A model generated the notes under the pieces. It made no database searches. It was not told where the DNA came from and saw nothing but the letters and a program-made list of their open reading frames with translations. Below, piece after piece: positions 1 through 13,232 of a stretch of DNA of 64,000 bases (position 1 is the first letter of the stretch; the number at the start of each line of letters is the position of its first letter). Both the position numbers and the translations under genes were made by a program. This stretch comes from Anisakis pegreffii (lineage: Eukaryota; Nematoda; Chromadorea; Rhabditida; Anisakidae): positions 20,334-84,333 of the forward strand of contig JAPYMA010000598.1 of the NCBI GenBank assembly GCA_035041965.1, written 5' to 3'.

Positions 1-1397
1 CGTTGAAGGCGATCCAGAGATAGAATGTGGACCAGCATCGATAACAGTTAATTTCAACACGAGAAACCCATTTGAGGGTCACGTCTATGTGAAAGGACTT
101 TATGATCAAGAAGGATGTCGATCAGATGAGGGCGGTCGACAAGTAGCTGGTATTGAGTTACCTTTCGACACTTGTAATGTGGCTCGTACTCGATCTTTGA
201 ATCCACGCGGTATTTTTGTAACGACCACTGTAGTTATCTCGTTCCATCCCTTATTCGTCACTAAAGTTGATCGTGCTTATCGCGTTCAGTGCTTCTACAT
301 GGAGGCTGATAAAACAGTTAGCACACAAATTGAAGTCTCTGAGATAACAACTGCATTCGTCACTCAAGTCATTCCTATGCCTATCTGCAGATATGAGGTT
401 ATCTTTTGATTCACTCGTTTTGTTGTTTGATTTGATAATTCTATCTTAAAGTATTTCATTATTTCTAGATCCTTGATGGTGGACCATCAGGTCAACCAAT
501 TCAATTCGCAACAATCGGTCAACAAGTATATCACAAATGGACATGTGATTCAGAAACAATCGACACATTCTGTGCCGTAGTGCATTCATGCTTTGTGGAT
601 GATGGCAGTGGTGATAAAGTTGAGATTCTCAACGAAGATGGATGTGCCCTCGATAAATACCTTCTCAATAATCTCGAATATCCTACTGATTTGATGGCTG
701 GTCAAGAGGCACACGTTTACAAATATGCTGATCGCTCTCAACTTTTCTATCAATGTCAGATTGCTATCACTATCAAGGAACCCAACAGTGAATGCGCAAG
801 ACCAGAGTGCTCGGAGCCACAAGGCTTTGGTGCAGTGAAATCGGCCGCTCCAAAATCAGCCGCCGCATTGCGGGTACTGAAGAAACGTGCCGTTGATTCG
901 AATATGAATACCCTTGATGTGAGAACAGACATAAGCACTTTGGATATCATTGACGAGGTGATAATTTATCGAATTCAATAACATTTCCATCCCTTTTAGC
1001 GAATAATGAATTTTTTCACACCCACAAAGGAGTAATAGGACTATAACCTGATAGAAGATTATGAATGATTGATCCGAGAAAGTGCAGATAAAAATTCTGT
1101 ATGAATACTCTAGAAGATCAATGGATTTTTCAAGTGATTCATTTTTGTTGTTCTCGATGAAATATATCGGATAGACTGACGTTATGTTTACAGTCCGCTG
1201 TACTGCCGGCTGCTTTACGACACCGTACATCGTCATCTGAATTCGGCACTCCAATGATGATTGCACTGTCCAGTGGTCACGGTGGAATATGCATGTCTAC
1301 AAGTGGTTTCGCGATCGTTTCTGCACTGACGTTCGCACTGTTCGCCTCCGCAATCGCCGTTGTCGTAACGTTGTTGCGAAGTCCATCTAAAGCATGA
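1..1397 (+). CDS. cut-1: Cuticlin-1-like ZP-domain protein (5' partial)
   Basis: Three exons are visible: <2-397, 469-957 and 1194-1397. All introns are phase 0 with GT/AG ends, giving 362 codons including the stop. The first two exons encode a zona pellucida (ZP) domain with conserved cysteines. Blocks such as CNVARTRSLNPRGIF, FHPLFVTKVDRAYRVQC and QVYHKWTCDSETIDTFC are characteristic of nematode CUT-1. After the ZP domain comes a basic site (KKR) suited to furin-type cleavage, a variable Ser/Thr stretch, and in exon 3 a hydrophobic C-terminal segment (roughly FAIVSALTFALFASAIAVVV) followed by a short basic tail. This is the usual ZP-protein anchor that is released after cleavage. CUT-1-family proteins are secreted by seam cells or hypodermis and polymerise into insoluble cuticle material such as alae. 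The signal peptide and N-terminal part lie upstream of the window. CUT-3 or CUT-5 paralogues are the alternative assignment. Confidence 0.95.
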
Positions 1398-2335
1398 ACA
1401 CCTGACTGTCACACTTAACTTCCATTACATTGAAAATATCTTCACCAATATGTTCTATCACTAAATTCTTCCTTCTTCCGTTCGCATTTCTATTCGAGCA
1501 TTCTTCAGTGGTAATGCTCAGTTTATTTCCTTCCTTCCTGCCTGCCTTACCCTCACTTTTCATCGCCCTTACGCTCCGCTTACCGCCTAGCTTCCAAACA
1601 AAGTTTATAGCTCCATCTCTTTCCTCTCTTCAAATATACTTTTTATTGCGCCCAACTGTAGAGTTTACTAAACTTCAGGTAGCCTAATGTGAGAATCAAC
1701 TGACATTTATTCTCCTGATAGGGAAGAAATGATCAGAGAAGCTTTAGACATTTTCACAATAACGTGAATATGCGATATGCACTTGTATGTCGACAGTAGT
1801 GTTGAGGGAACGCATTAAGTGAACGTCTAGGTGTCATTATTAAGCGGCAACGTCAAATCAAACATTCTGTAAAAGGCGACGTTGAAGACTAGTAACTCTC
1901 AGTAATTCATGTTGTCGACTCGAAGTCGTCATCATGTGGGTGTTATGTTGTTTTTGTGTGTGATTTTCCTTCACAATATCATTGAAAGTGCAATCACCAT
2001 TATTCATTCTAGTTTATCACATGTACACAAAATATTATTACCTTCTGTTCGTTCTTTCGTATTACCTACGCAATTTCACTGCCCATGGCGCACTGTTTGT
2101 AAAACAGCGTTCATCATGAAGATGCTTAATGTTTTACCGATGGAATGTTTCAGAAATTCATTACCGCATTAGAACAATTGCTCTGATTTAATGTGGCTTA
2201 TCACTATGGTTCTATTGCTAAGTAGCATGAAAATGTAATATTATGTTCGTTTTTGTTGTTGTTTATCATAGTGCAATAGTAATACATCTATTTCATGAAA
2301 AATCAACTTCACATCCAGCCCTGTTACCATTGTAC
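1398..2335. other. Intergenic region
   Basis: Downstream flank of the cuticlin gene. It holds only short chance frames and no recognisable exon or repeat. Confidence 0.5.
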
Positions 2336-3376
<1,041 letters not shown>

Positions 3377-3650
3377 ATGATCACATTCACTGCACAATAC
3401 AACGAGATTCAACGTCGATTGACATTGCTTTCGTTACTGTACTTGGCCTATGGATCTGAGGTCTTCCAACTTACTAATCCAGTAGTAAGTGTGCTTCTAC
3501 AAATCCCTTATTCCAACTTCATCAATAACTGAGAATAAACCAAATAAATGAAAGCAAAATTTCAAGAATATTATTCTTCTGCTGAAGGACTTCTCGATAG
3601 ATTGTTGCGTTACAATCTTTTCGACAAGTTTGCGAAAACGCTTCGGATGA
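3377..3650 (+). pseudogene. Serpentine chemoreceptor-like C-terminal exons (Sra/Srab-like)
   Basis: Two exon-like pieces, 3377-3484 and 3567-3650, join in frame across a short intron (GTA|gtaagt to ttcaag|AAT) and end at a TGA. The joined frame has a hydrophobic segment (TLLSLLYLAYGSEVFQ), then NPV, a second hydrophobic segment with LLKDFSIDCC, then FSTSLRKRF before the stop. The order helix, NP motif, KD, helix, basic tail looks like TM6-TM7 of nematode serpentine chemoreceptors of the Sra/Srab type. I see no upstream exons for TM1-TM5, so this is either the end of a gene whose other exons I missed or a relic. The family assignment rests on motif impression only. Confidence 0.35.
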
Positions 3651-3823
3651 GTAATCGTTAATTCTTATCTAGGTATGTGTAACAAATTGCATATCAGTTC
3701 ATAAATAATGAAGTGAGAAGGATGTGGTTACATTATGACGCAAGTGTACATGAGGCCTCCAAATAATTACATTTGAATACAAATTCACTGAATAAGATTC
3801 TCCATATGTTCCCAAAATTCCAG

Positions 3824-4261
3824 AATCCTTCTCAACCACTCAGGCATACTCTTCAACTTTTATTACAACACACTGCTCTGTTCAATACGTGCCTTGGCCG
3901 TCGAAGCATTTATTGCTGGTAAGTGTTATGGTTTCACCTCGACTCAAATGTGATTCTCCATGAATTGCATACCAGCAGTTTATAAGTATCATTGTCTTAG
4001 AAGTGCAATTCACAATCGAAGACAATGAAGTATATGTCTGAACATCTGAATGTGTATTTCAGCAGTCTCCATACGTTTGATTTGCAATCTCCATATATTT
4101 GAATCGCTATTGCTTATGACTAAGAATAACCATTTTTAAGCTCTAAAATTGCTCAACGTTTAACAACTGTCTTGTAATTTTTCAGTTTTACCAAATGGAT
4201 TAATTTGCATATTATAGACATTTTCGACTGCAGATAAAATCTTCGAGCGCAGTACTTGTAG
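3824..4261 (+). pseudogene. Second chemoreceptor-like fragment
   Basis: An exon-like block at 3824-3918 (ttccag acceptor, GCTG|gtaagt donor) encodes a hydrophobic stretch (LLNHSGILFNFYYNTLLCS, then IRALAVEAFIA). It could continue into 4234-4261, which encodes DKIFERSTC and ends at TGTAG|gtatgt. The pattern resembles the TM2-TM3 region of nematode serpentine receptors, which would make this a tandem neighbour of the fragment at 3377-3650. I found no start codon and no other helices. All three frames are open across the first block, so the choice of frame is uncertain. Confidence 0.22.
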
Positions 4262-4849
4262 GTATGTCTGTTCAGTATGAAGACACAGATAGCACCATCT
4301 TTAAGGCCCTATTGTGCTCAGTTGGTAACAACAAACCTCAGTACTTCGACAAAACTTCCTGCTAAATATTACTCGGAAGAGGACACGTATTATTTTCTTC
4401 GAGCAGCTATATTCATGCATCCATGTTGCGCACAAAACATCTTCTCATTTTACATTATTTTATTCGAAGGTTTTGACAATATTACGCAACGAACAACATT
4501 AACAAGCCGAGTAGAAAAGTGAGTGAATAATGTGTATCAATTGCATTTGAAGGCATGGATTGTGTAGTATGTTTATTGGAAGCAGTTGTTGAAGGAGGAA
4601 CTACAACCTGCAAAATATAGAGTGAATGGCAACGAGTGTAATAATTTCTCGAAATCACAAACAAGTTATTCACAGGTTGAAACTGATGATAACGTATTCA
4701 TCAAAAAATATCTTTGAGTGATAGCCGTGGAAAACTGTTCGAGTTCGTTATAAAGAAAAAACGACTTCAGTGTTTTCATCTATTGTTGCCTCAGGGTTTA
4801 ATGATAACACTGTTTGAGACAAGGAATATTCGGCACCTAAAGACAAAGT

Positions 4850-6147
4850 TTACTTTTGGATGAAAATTGATGACTGAGCTCCACTGAGTATGGAATCTTC
4901 CATCTGAATTAAAATTTCAACCTTTGATGACGTGGTAATCAGAGAAGAAGGATCGGCCGTAGTAGTTGTTTTCTTCAAGTTAGGCTGTACTGTTTTATTT
5001 GCCGATGGAGTTGTATTTGTAGACGTTGGTGGCTTAGCTGAAGTAACAGTAGTCAAAGATGATTTTGTAGTAATGTGAAATTTAGAAGATGAAGTGTGGG
5101 TTGTTAGCTTAGTCACCACAGCTACAACTTCAAAAATTATTTTCCTTTATTCGTTTTCGAACTAATCGTAAATTACGCCTGAATTTCTATCGATTTAATC
5201 CTAGAAACTGATTTTTCATACTCCCGAACGACTAATCTTCCGTTCGAAGTCAGTTGATGTATGAAAGTGATCGCTTAAATGATCGTTCCATGATTATGGC
5301 ATCACATTCAGATGGTATCGATCAGCCTATCAATTAATTGAAAAAAATTTTTTTAATGCTCCGTAAAAGTTTTCACGCTCATGAAATGTTTACAAATTTA
5401 AAAGAACTTGTGAAAAAGGAGCATACGGATGCATAAACCGCAAGCTTCGGGACAGTCCTGTTGCATGAAACTGAACAGGGAGCACGTAACCGGGGAAATA
5501 GTAAATAGACAAAAGTGACTGTCGGGCTTAGTACAGGAAGTCTTTTCTGAAAAAAATGTATTAATGGAATCTCACAGGAAACAATTCCTTGAAAAACTGG
5601 TATTACTGAAGGAATCGAACTTCAAAATGACACTTGCTGAGCATTCATGAAATTGGTGCTAATGCTTGTGGAATGAAGCTGTTCGTGCCAGGTCTCACAA
5701 ACATTGATCACTGCACGTAATCAGATGATATGATGACAACACTGACCATACCGATTTTATTTTGAAGTCGGCGTTAGCATAATATCCGCAAATAAACGCT
5801 ATGTTTTATGTGATCATATCGCCTCTATTTTCACGCAGCTCAATCCTGATATAAATAGTTTCAGTTTGTCATCAGGATGAGACTGTGTATCACTAATGAA
5901 GCGAAAGTATCATCGCACTTAATTTTTGAATATTGGATAATGCTGGAGTGAATATTTGTTTTTTATTGAAAGTACTGGCTCAGTTGGTGCTAAAACGTTT
6001 GTTGCAGCCCAATGAAGATTTACTTGATTCTCATCAGTTACTTGCAGATTGCTGAAAGAAGGGATAATGAAAATCGTACCGGTTCCATCAGCACTACCAT
6101 AAAGTGTTGCCAAAATAAGGACTACAAGTGCTACAAAGCGATACATT
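4850..6147 (-). CDS. Candidate Thr-rich secreted protein (fragmentary model)
   Basis: On the minus strand, a frame starting with ATG at 6147 begins MYRFVALVVLILATLYGSADG. This is a convincing signal peptide with a likely cleavage after SADG. About 0.85 kb downstream a second frame (5125 to 4850) starts after a ttgtag acceptor and is very rich in Thr and Ser, with many TT and TTTT runs, before stopping at TAA. The composition suggests an O-glycosylated, mucin-like secreted protein. The two pieces do not join directly in matching phase, so either an intermediate exon is missing or they are unrelated. I recognise no family. Confidence 0.28.
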
Positions 6148-6239
6148 TTCGCGAATACTGAAAATACGATCTCTTTAAAAACATGAGAAGTTCTGCAATT
6201 GTTGTTTAGGTAACAGATGAACAGATTGCTGGAGAACAA

Positions 6240-7485
6240 ATCTTTTCAATGGATGATCAAGATTACTATCTGTCCTCATTTGCTCTCATTCTCAGCAAGT
6301 TTGCCTTACAGTGAACTACTGACGGCACTTAATTTTCCCGTTGCATAATGCATGTACAAAACAGTAAAATTAAATAAGTTCACCGAATGACTCACCTTCT
6401 ATCCAACGGCGTATTAAATGAATTCTCCGATTTCTGATCAAAAACACACGTCTCAGAGTGATGGATTTCAGTATAAATGGAAATCGGCTTATAAATCGAT
6501 CAATTCACATCACTTTAATTCCTGCCAACTCATATATTTGCTTTTGTGCAGCTGTGTTCACGAATATCGACACGACCACACAAATACACCCATTCAGAAC
6601 AGAAACTTTTGACGTAGATTTACGGAGAGATTATTATTACACTCATTCAATCGATGCATTTAGGGACATAGATTTCAACAAAACGTCTTTTTTGATATAC
6701 CATATTATAAGGTTGGTATTTAAAAAAAGAACTAATTACAAATCGCAACTTTTCGCTCACATATTGATCTTATAAAACCATATACGGTATCACCAATAAA
6801 TATTTGTTGAAACTTTAAGCCGTGAAATTTTGCTTTCCAAAGGAAGTGGAATGTTGGCCCATTTTAGAGTTGTAGTATTTCATCATTTGACTCTCATCAG
6901 ATAGAGCTGAAAGATTCTCTGATGTAACACACATCTTATACTATTAAATCAACACAGGCAAAGTTAATTATTGTCGTTGCACGAATCTCGTAAATTTTCA
7001 TTGCAAAGACATCATGAGCCCATCGAATTTTGACAGCTATAGCATTTTCAATACCTTTTTCAATTCCAAGGTATAATCTGGCTTAGTCACTGCTTATCGA
7101 GTTTCACAAGTTCTCGAAAAGTACGCAGAGGGAAAATATGACGTGATCATTTTTTGAAAATGTTCCATTTTCATCGTACCTTTTTTATATTTCAGGGCAT
7201 TAGAAGGAGCACTGCCTGTACTGAATTATATTCATCTACTGAAATAAATACTGAACAGTGCCTATGAACCATTTCAAGCCGGCCAGCTAGCAATCAACAG
7301 CGATGTTATGGAAGATTAAAATGGTAATTTGATGACATATTTTCAAAATTTTATCAACACTTCGGGATTATGCATATTACTGTACAAACGATCACAGCCA
7401 TGTGCATGATTTGATATGGATATTTGTCTTAATAGCTTTCATTTGCTGTATCAAAGGAATATTTATTGTTGCGAATGTAAACGAG
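6240..7485. other. Intergenic region, nothing recognised
   Basis: AT-rich sequence between the signal-peptide frame and the 3' end of the DEG/ENaC gene. A minus-strand AATAAA (7462-7467 read in reverse) lies just beyond that gene's stop codon and could be its polyadenylation signal. Confidence 0.4.
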
Positions 7486-10400
7486 TCAAAGCCTGTCAGC
7501 AGCTAGACGCTGTTGTAAATGATGACGAGCAGGTAGAGCGATACACTTGAGCAATAATTCCACAAATTCACCAAGTGTTAGAAACGACATTCCAACATAT
7601 AAACCAAGAGTACCACCAATGGTGGAAAGAAGCATCCATACGTCTTGTGCTGGCGATTCAACAACTGATTCGTAGTTCAATTCCTGCAGTATTTGAGCTG
7701 ATGGATAGTTTTGGTAAATGCAGCAAAATGATTAAGAAGAGATTAACAATTAACGAAACTTGAGATATTCATTTTGTCGTTTACGACGCAATATTACTCA
7801 ACAGCAAAACGTATGATATTCCCGTAAATGCGTTTCATATTCTCCCCCTCTTGAACTTACTTCGAAATAAACTTCAAGTTTGGCTAGATTCGTTCTTGCT
7901 TCATGTGCTTCTTGCATTGTTTCCATTGAAGGTATTTGGTTCTTCCACGAGTCTTTTATACGATCGTAATAACTGGCCCTTGGCCAGAGTGACGTCGTGA
8001 TTCTTGCAGAGTAGGCTTGTTCATGGCACGATTGTGGACATTCCCGTTCGCAAACACCGCTTTTCGTTGTATTGCCCATCGACTGTAATTGATGAAAGCC
8101 TATTCAGTTTACAGTTACTCTGATCTTGTTGAGATTGCAAAGGGTAGTTCTGAGCAAGAAATGCTCAAGAAAATTTGAAAGTGACTAAAATAATATACAA
8201 CAATGTTTTGGCCGACTCAAAAATAACTTCAGAATGATTTGTGTTGTTGAAAGAAAGTCAAATAAATTACCTTTCTCACACATTTCAGCGACTGTTCGAG
8301 AACAACATCGCACGCAGATGGTTGCAGTCTCTCATCGGGGAAGAACTCTCGAATATCTTCGCGAGTAACAAAACTCGGATCTACACAACCGCAATCCTTA
8401 ATTCATCAGTCATCCTCACGGAACAATCAAAAATGAATGTGATTTTGATTATTCATTTCAGAAGCAGAAACCGCACTGTTTACCGATACTTCGAAAACCT
8501 CACATCAACAAGCCGTTTTTGATAACATGATTTCACGCATGCTTGTGTTGTGTAATTCACTGCATCGCGATAACCAGCATCCCACAGCACTTTGCTGTAT
8601 CTGAAAACAAAATGAATTTTTCTGAAGTTCAGTTGAAGAACATACGGTATAAAGCTGTTAATTGCTTTATCTCTTAAAATGTCCGTCCTAACCACGAATT
8701 GCTGATTCATGAATGAATGGTATACATACAGTTCGTCGAGTGTGAACGAAGTGACAGTTCGCTAAATGACGGAACTCACATTTTAACTTCAAGAGAAATG
8801 TGAATTTCTTACCCACTTAACGAAAATAAGTCCAAGCAATTTATGTACAGTTTTATAGCACAGATCCAGGAAAATAAGACATGATCTATAGAGTGGTCAT
8901 CAGTAAAGACATGTTCAAGATTTTCTATTCCGCTTGAAGTACAAGAGTTCAAGAAATAATTTGAATTGTTACCCATTCGATAGAGAATATTAATAACCAC
9001 GATGTATACCAACTTGTAGGCGAGACTGATTACCCTAGAAACTTGCATTAAACTTTGACGCCAACTGTTAGGTTACGAGAGTTATGCCGCTTGGCGTGAC
9101 CAGTGGTGATGTTCACCTTATCGTTAGCAATTGGCGTCAATGTTTATTGCATTTTTGAAACTACTGAATCTCTGCTACAAAATGTACAACATTCTTCTCA
9201 GAAACTCTCGAACATGTCTATATTGGTAACCACTCTATACATCATGTTTTATTTTACTGGATCTACGCTACACAACGATAGATAAATCCCCTCGATTTAT
9301 TCCCGTCGAATGGGTAAGAAATTCACATTTCTGAACATCTCTCAAATAAAAATGCGGGTTCCGTCACTTGGCGAACTGTCAGCTTACCAAATAAATTAGG
9401 TTATGTATTAACGAAGTTTCACTTTCGAACATGTAAATCGAACATTTCCATCTGGTTCAAAAGTTTTTGGAACTTTTGCCCAAATCAAACTCAGTGGAAA
9501 TGGTGAGCAAGTTCAAAAAAAAACGCTTTGAATGTAAGTAATTTTTACCTTTTATAGTAAAGAGATGCGCTTTTCCTGAAACATTGATTTAGCTTACAAT
9601 TAGTAAGAAAGTGAATTTAAAAATGAAGATTAGTCTCTTAGCACAGGGTTTCTCAACTGGGGGTGCGAGGTGGCATGCCAGGGGATGCGAAAGATGATGG
9701 GGTGAAGGAAGGTGCGAGAGTGGTGCGATGAGAGTGGGTGAGTGAGAGATGCGGGAAGGGATGCGAGGGTATCTTAAAATTTTCTAGGGAGCACGAGGGG
9801 CGAAAAAGGTTGAGAACCACTGTCTTAGCATATTTGTCGAATTGCGAAGGTAAACGGTGCGAGTGAACAATGTAAAATGACGCTAAAATTATTGATAGCA
9901 AAAAGTACGTTTTGGCGAACAAACATGCATTCATGATGAAGATATGAATTGTTGGACTGAATAATTGTGTCCAGCATTCTTCAGTCACACTTATCGTTAA
10001 TTTTGCCACTAATCAGGCCATTTCATCGGATGCTCTTGTGCACTACATAGTTATGTACAGCAATACAAAAACAACGCGTGGAATGGTTACAGGTAGTACG
10101 GCCTCTGGCCTGCTAACGAACGAACCATGAACTAGGCAGGTTAGTTTTCCCATGAAGATCACCGCAGTCTGTTCCATCGTACGGCAGTGGCATTCGTGAA
10201 ATTCGCATTTGCTTAATCTGAATTCGTTTTTGTGGTTTTTTTTTCAACATTTCGTTGTAATTTCATTGTATTGTTACGGAATATGTCTATTAGTGATTAG
10301 TACAAATTGAATTACATATAAACTTACACCAACTGATGTCATCACTCCAGGTGATATTGTGAATCCTTTATCTTCAGGGAAAGGGACATATTCGGGAGGA

Positions 10401-11939
10401 TGAACCTCTACCTGTAAGTGCACAAGTTTTGCAACAATCTCTTTGGGTCAACTTCTTTTTGCAGTTTTTTTCAGCTAGATCTATACGAAAAATTGTAGTT
10501 CGATTGAAGGCAAAACCGTGAAACTTAATTAATTCAGTGAAAGATAGCTGAAGTCAGAATGTCACCTTGAAGCCAGACCCTTGAGAATGTCTGGCCAAAT
10601 ACTCTTTATCGGCAACATACAATGTAACCGAAAGACCATAAAGAGGCCCAACAAAACTACTGTAGTGATCATCCGCATCTGATACAATCATTGTGTAACA
10701 ATTGCCATAAGTACCATGCTCCCACCTAGAATCTAAGGTTGGCCAATAAACTTTCGACATAAATTTTATTTCCCAGTATTCGGCAAATTTACACATACTG
10801 TAAAAACATCTATTAGTAAAGGCGATATCAATGAAAGTAACAAAAATTTAGTATTAAAATAAAGATAACTCGTTCAGTACAACATTATATGATGTGGAAA
10901 CTGCATCAACGTGTAACAAACGCGCCTGGTAAAATTCTTCTCGGTACATTTTGTTGATTGAAACGTGCAGTCGAGCAGCATATCTTTGAGTTGATGCCCT
11001 GCTTCAGCCAAATTCACCTGGAAAGTGAATCTTTAAGCAGATTTTAGCAAGCAATTTTACAAACGGTTTCATCAACAGCTATGCCATATCTACTGAATTG
11101 GGTTTTTCGTGCGTTATGCACTTTAATTCTTTGACAAGAATTCGGTTAAGACTCTCGCGCAGAACGTGAAGTTTAAATACCCAAAACACAAAAAATTCAT
11201 CTCATTCATTCGTATAAAACCAAACAAAATGACTGTGCATAAAAATTTAAACATGTATGGGAGGTTGAATGATGTAATTAGTAGTTATCATACATTTTTT
11301 TCGTATATTAAACGCAAGTGTTTATGAATGACCCTCATTTCTGGGGTTACATGATCTGCGTAACGATTACTTTCCATTGCCTCCTTCCACTGACGATCAT
11401 CGAAGTTCATCAACTAAATAATTATCGAATAAGAAGTAAACAGTGGAGAGGATGTGCTGCAATTTGATCAAGTCGACATACTACACATGATAAAACTGAA
11501 CGATGTAAAGGATAATTGAACGATCCATATTTACTAGTTTTGGTTGGAAATCCTTAAGAATATGTTTCAATTCCCTTTGTGATTCATATGAATAGTGATG
11601 TGTTGTCACACTAGTATCGTCAGAAATGACACGACACGATAGAATCGTGCTATCTTTAGTGAAGTACGCTTCTGTGATCTCTTATACTTATGAAAGAACA
11701 AGTTGTTTCTATAGGTTGAAGGAAGTAAGAAACAAACAGCATCGCTTTTCGTTAGTTCATCCAATAGAACCACTGAGAAGTTGCTGTTGATAAGCCAACT
11801 GGATCGAATTGGATTCAAGTTGCAGATTGTGACAGCTGGGAATGTTATATTTGTCATATGACGAATTTGCACAGAAACCGTTGTTTGATACAGAAAGTAT
11901 CGCTGAATGGCTACCCAGATTTGATATCCACAAAGCATC
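7486..11939 (-). CDS. DEG/ENaC family cation channel subunit (N-terminal exon not found)
   Basis: Nine minus-strand exons are supported: 11939-11738, 11413-11294, 11017-10911, 10797-10566, 10411-10328, 8701-8504, 8396-8271, 8082-7861 and 7683-7486. Their phases agree throughout and give about 495 residues. Family landmarks appear in the expected order: the post-TM1 segment with FPAVTICNLNP; GHQLKDMLLDCTF; YGNCYT; GLSVTLYV; VEVHPPEYVPFPEDKGF then SPGVMTSVG; the Cys-rich domain (CVKSCYQK, DCGCVDPSF, CERECPQSCHEQAYS); and TM2 with LGLYVGMSFLTLGEFVELL. The GMS triplet fits the GxS selectivity filter. The cytoplasmic tail after TM2 is short (about 20 residues). TM1 should lie upstream of 11939, but I could not place its exon. 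Members are trimeric, usually amiloride-sensitive Na+ channels used in mechanosensation, acid sensing or peptide gating. The exact subfamily is not decided. Confidence 0.93.
8752..9381. mobile_element. 630-bp element with about 65-bp inverted termini
   Basis: The left end (8752-8814) and the reverse complement of the right end (9311-9381) match closely. They share TGACAGTTCGC, TGACGGAAC and AAATGTGAATTTCTTACCC, with small gaps. The interior has no transposase-like frame. The element lies inside the intron between DEG/ENaC exons 10411-10328 and 8701-8504, only 51 bp upstream of the latter. I could not identify a target-site duplication, so the superfamily is open. Confidence 0.75.
9644..9822. 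mobile_element. hAT-type MITE (179 bp)
   Basis: The left terminus CAGGGTTTCTCAACTGGGGG and the inverted right terminus CAGTGGTTCTCAACC form imperfect TIRs. The element is flanked by a perfect 8-bp duplication, tcttagca, at 9636-9643 and 9823-9830. An 8-bp TSD with CAG-starting TIRs is the hAT signature. It lies in an intron of the DEG/ENaC gene and codes for nothing. Related copies are at 26570 and 44550. Confidence 0.9.
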
Positions 11940-13111
11940 CTTTAAGTCAAGATTAGATCGGTGGGATTAATGACAAATACAATAGAATACTCTAGAATAG
12001 CAGCTTTGAGAATCTCGTTCCGTTACACTTATGCCACTCTGATAAATTCGATGTGGAAAGATTGAAAATTTTGAAGCAGATGCAAATTCAAAAAATGTAT
12101 GCGAGTATATATCATCTTCTCATTGAGGATCGTGCAGTTGCATTTCAATGATTTCGCAAAATGCTGAGCAGCTCACCATGCAAAACATACTGCTGCAATC
12201 CAAAAATAACGTTTCAAAACACTGCTCGATTTACTTACAAGCGCACACCCGTGAGCTGATGTTGTTTCAGCAAAGTCTTTCAGGATACGTTTCCGTTTCT
12301 CTTTTAGTACTCGTAAAGATAAATCCTGTGACAACTGAAACAAGCAGTCGATGAGATTGTGCAGTTTTTAAATAACGCATTATATTGCTTCAAGCAAAGG
12401 AACAAAACTCCATAAAAAGTTCTTTCCTCACAATGGATTGAAATGTGCACAATAAAAAGATCCTGATTTCATCAATTCAGCTCACTTGATATTAAAATGC
12501 AACTGAACAATTTGAATTTAAAACGAAAATTCGCACTTTCAGTGCTATCAAACTATGATCTCATATCAAATAGTGAGTATATATATCTTTATCACAAAAA
12601 CTATCACCTTGATAAGGATAAATTTCTTCCGAATTTTTTCATTTCACTGACTCATTTACCGATATTGCAACATACTAAACATAAAATTTGTTCATTATCG
12701 ACTGTTGAATGAGAAATATATATACTCACTATTCAAAGTGGGTTTTATAATTGCCTTTTCATTATTATACTATGATCTCATATCAGATTCGTCCTCGAAG
12801 CTGATGTATATAAATGTTGAAAGTGACTAATCGAAATGAATGAGGAATGATGAATAAAACCGAACCGTTTTTTTGATCGTTGAGTCTGCTAGACTTTGTT
12901 GTTCACTCAACCTTCAAAACAAAAATAAAACCAACTGCAGTTGATTTTCGAATTTTGATGCATGCAAGATTCGTTTATTTCAAAAGATGAACAATTTCTC
13001 CTTAGACAAATCATGATTTCTAACTGAAGCTCAAGAACAAATGATGGAAAAGCTGCTGTGTAAGAAAATCGATTTTGACCAAAATTTTTCAAATCATCCA
13101 GTTATCGTGAT
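11940..13111. other. Upstream flank of DEG/ENaC gene
   Basis: The missing TM1 exon and the promoter should lie here or further up, but no convincing exon was found. The word tatgatctcatatca occurs twice (near 12554 and 12769), together with an inverted pair of gtgagtatatat-like words. Confidence 0.3.
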
Positions 13112-13232
13112 CACCGCAGATGGGTAATAGCACACTATTTCGCTACTAGCGGAGTAGCTATTCCACTATTTCGCTAACTTCCACTAGTCAATGAAAGTTA
13201 ACGAATAGCATGCTATTGTCCATCTCTGGTGG
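13112..13232. repeat. Short element with inverted ends (AATAGC family)
   Basis: Its ends are inverted copies of one another: caccgcagatgggtaatagc on the left, and the reverse complement of gctattgtccatctctggtg on the right. The interior is built from ctatttcgcta words. Similar words occur at 49726 and in the palindrome at 50737, which suggests a dispersed small repeat or MITE. Confidence 0.6.

Noticed and set aside
586..1266. Minus-strand frames opposite the cuticlin gene
   Set aside because: Shadows of the ZP-domain exons on the other strand; composition and motifs fit only the plus strand.
8809..9048. 79-codon minus frame inside the 630-bp TIR element
   Set aside because: No transposase motif; it lies in the non-coding interior of the element and has no splice support.
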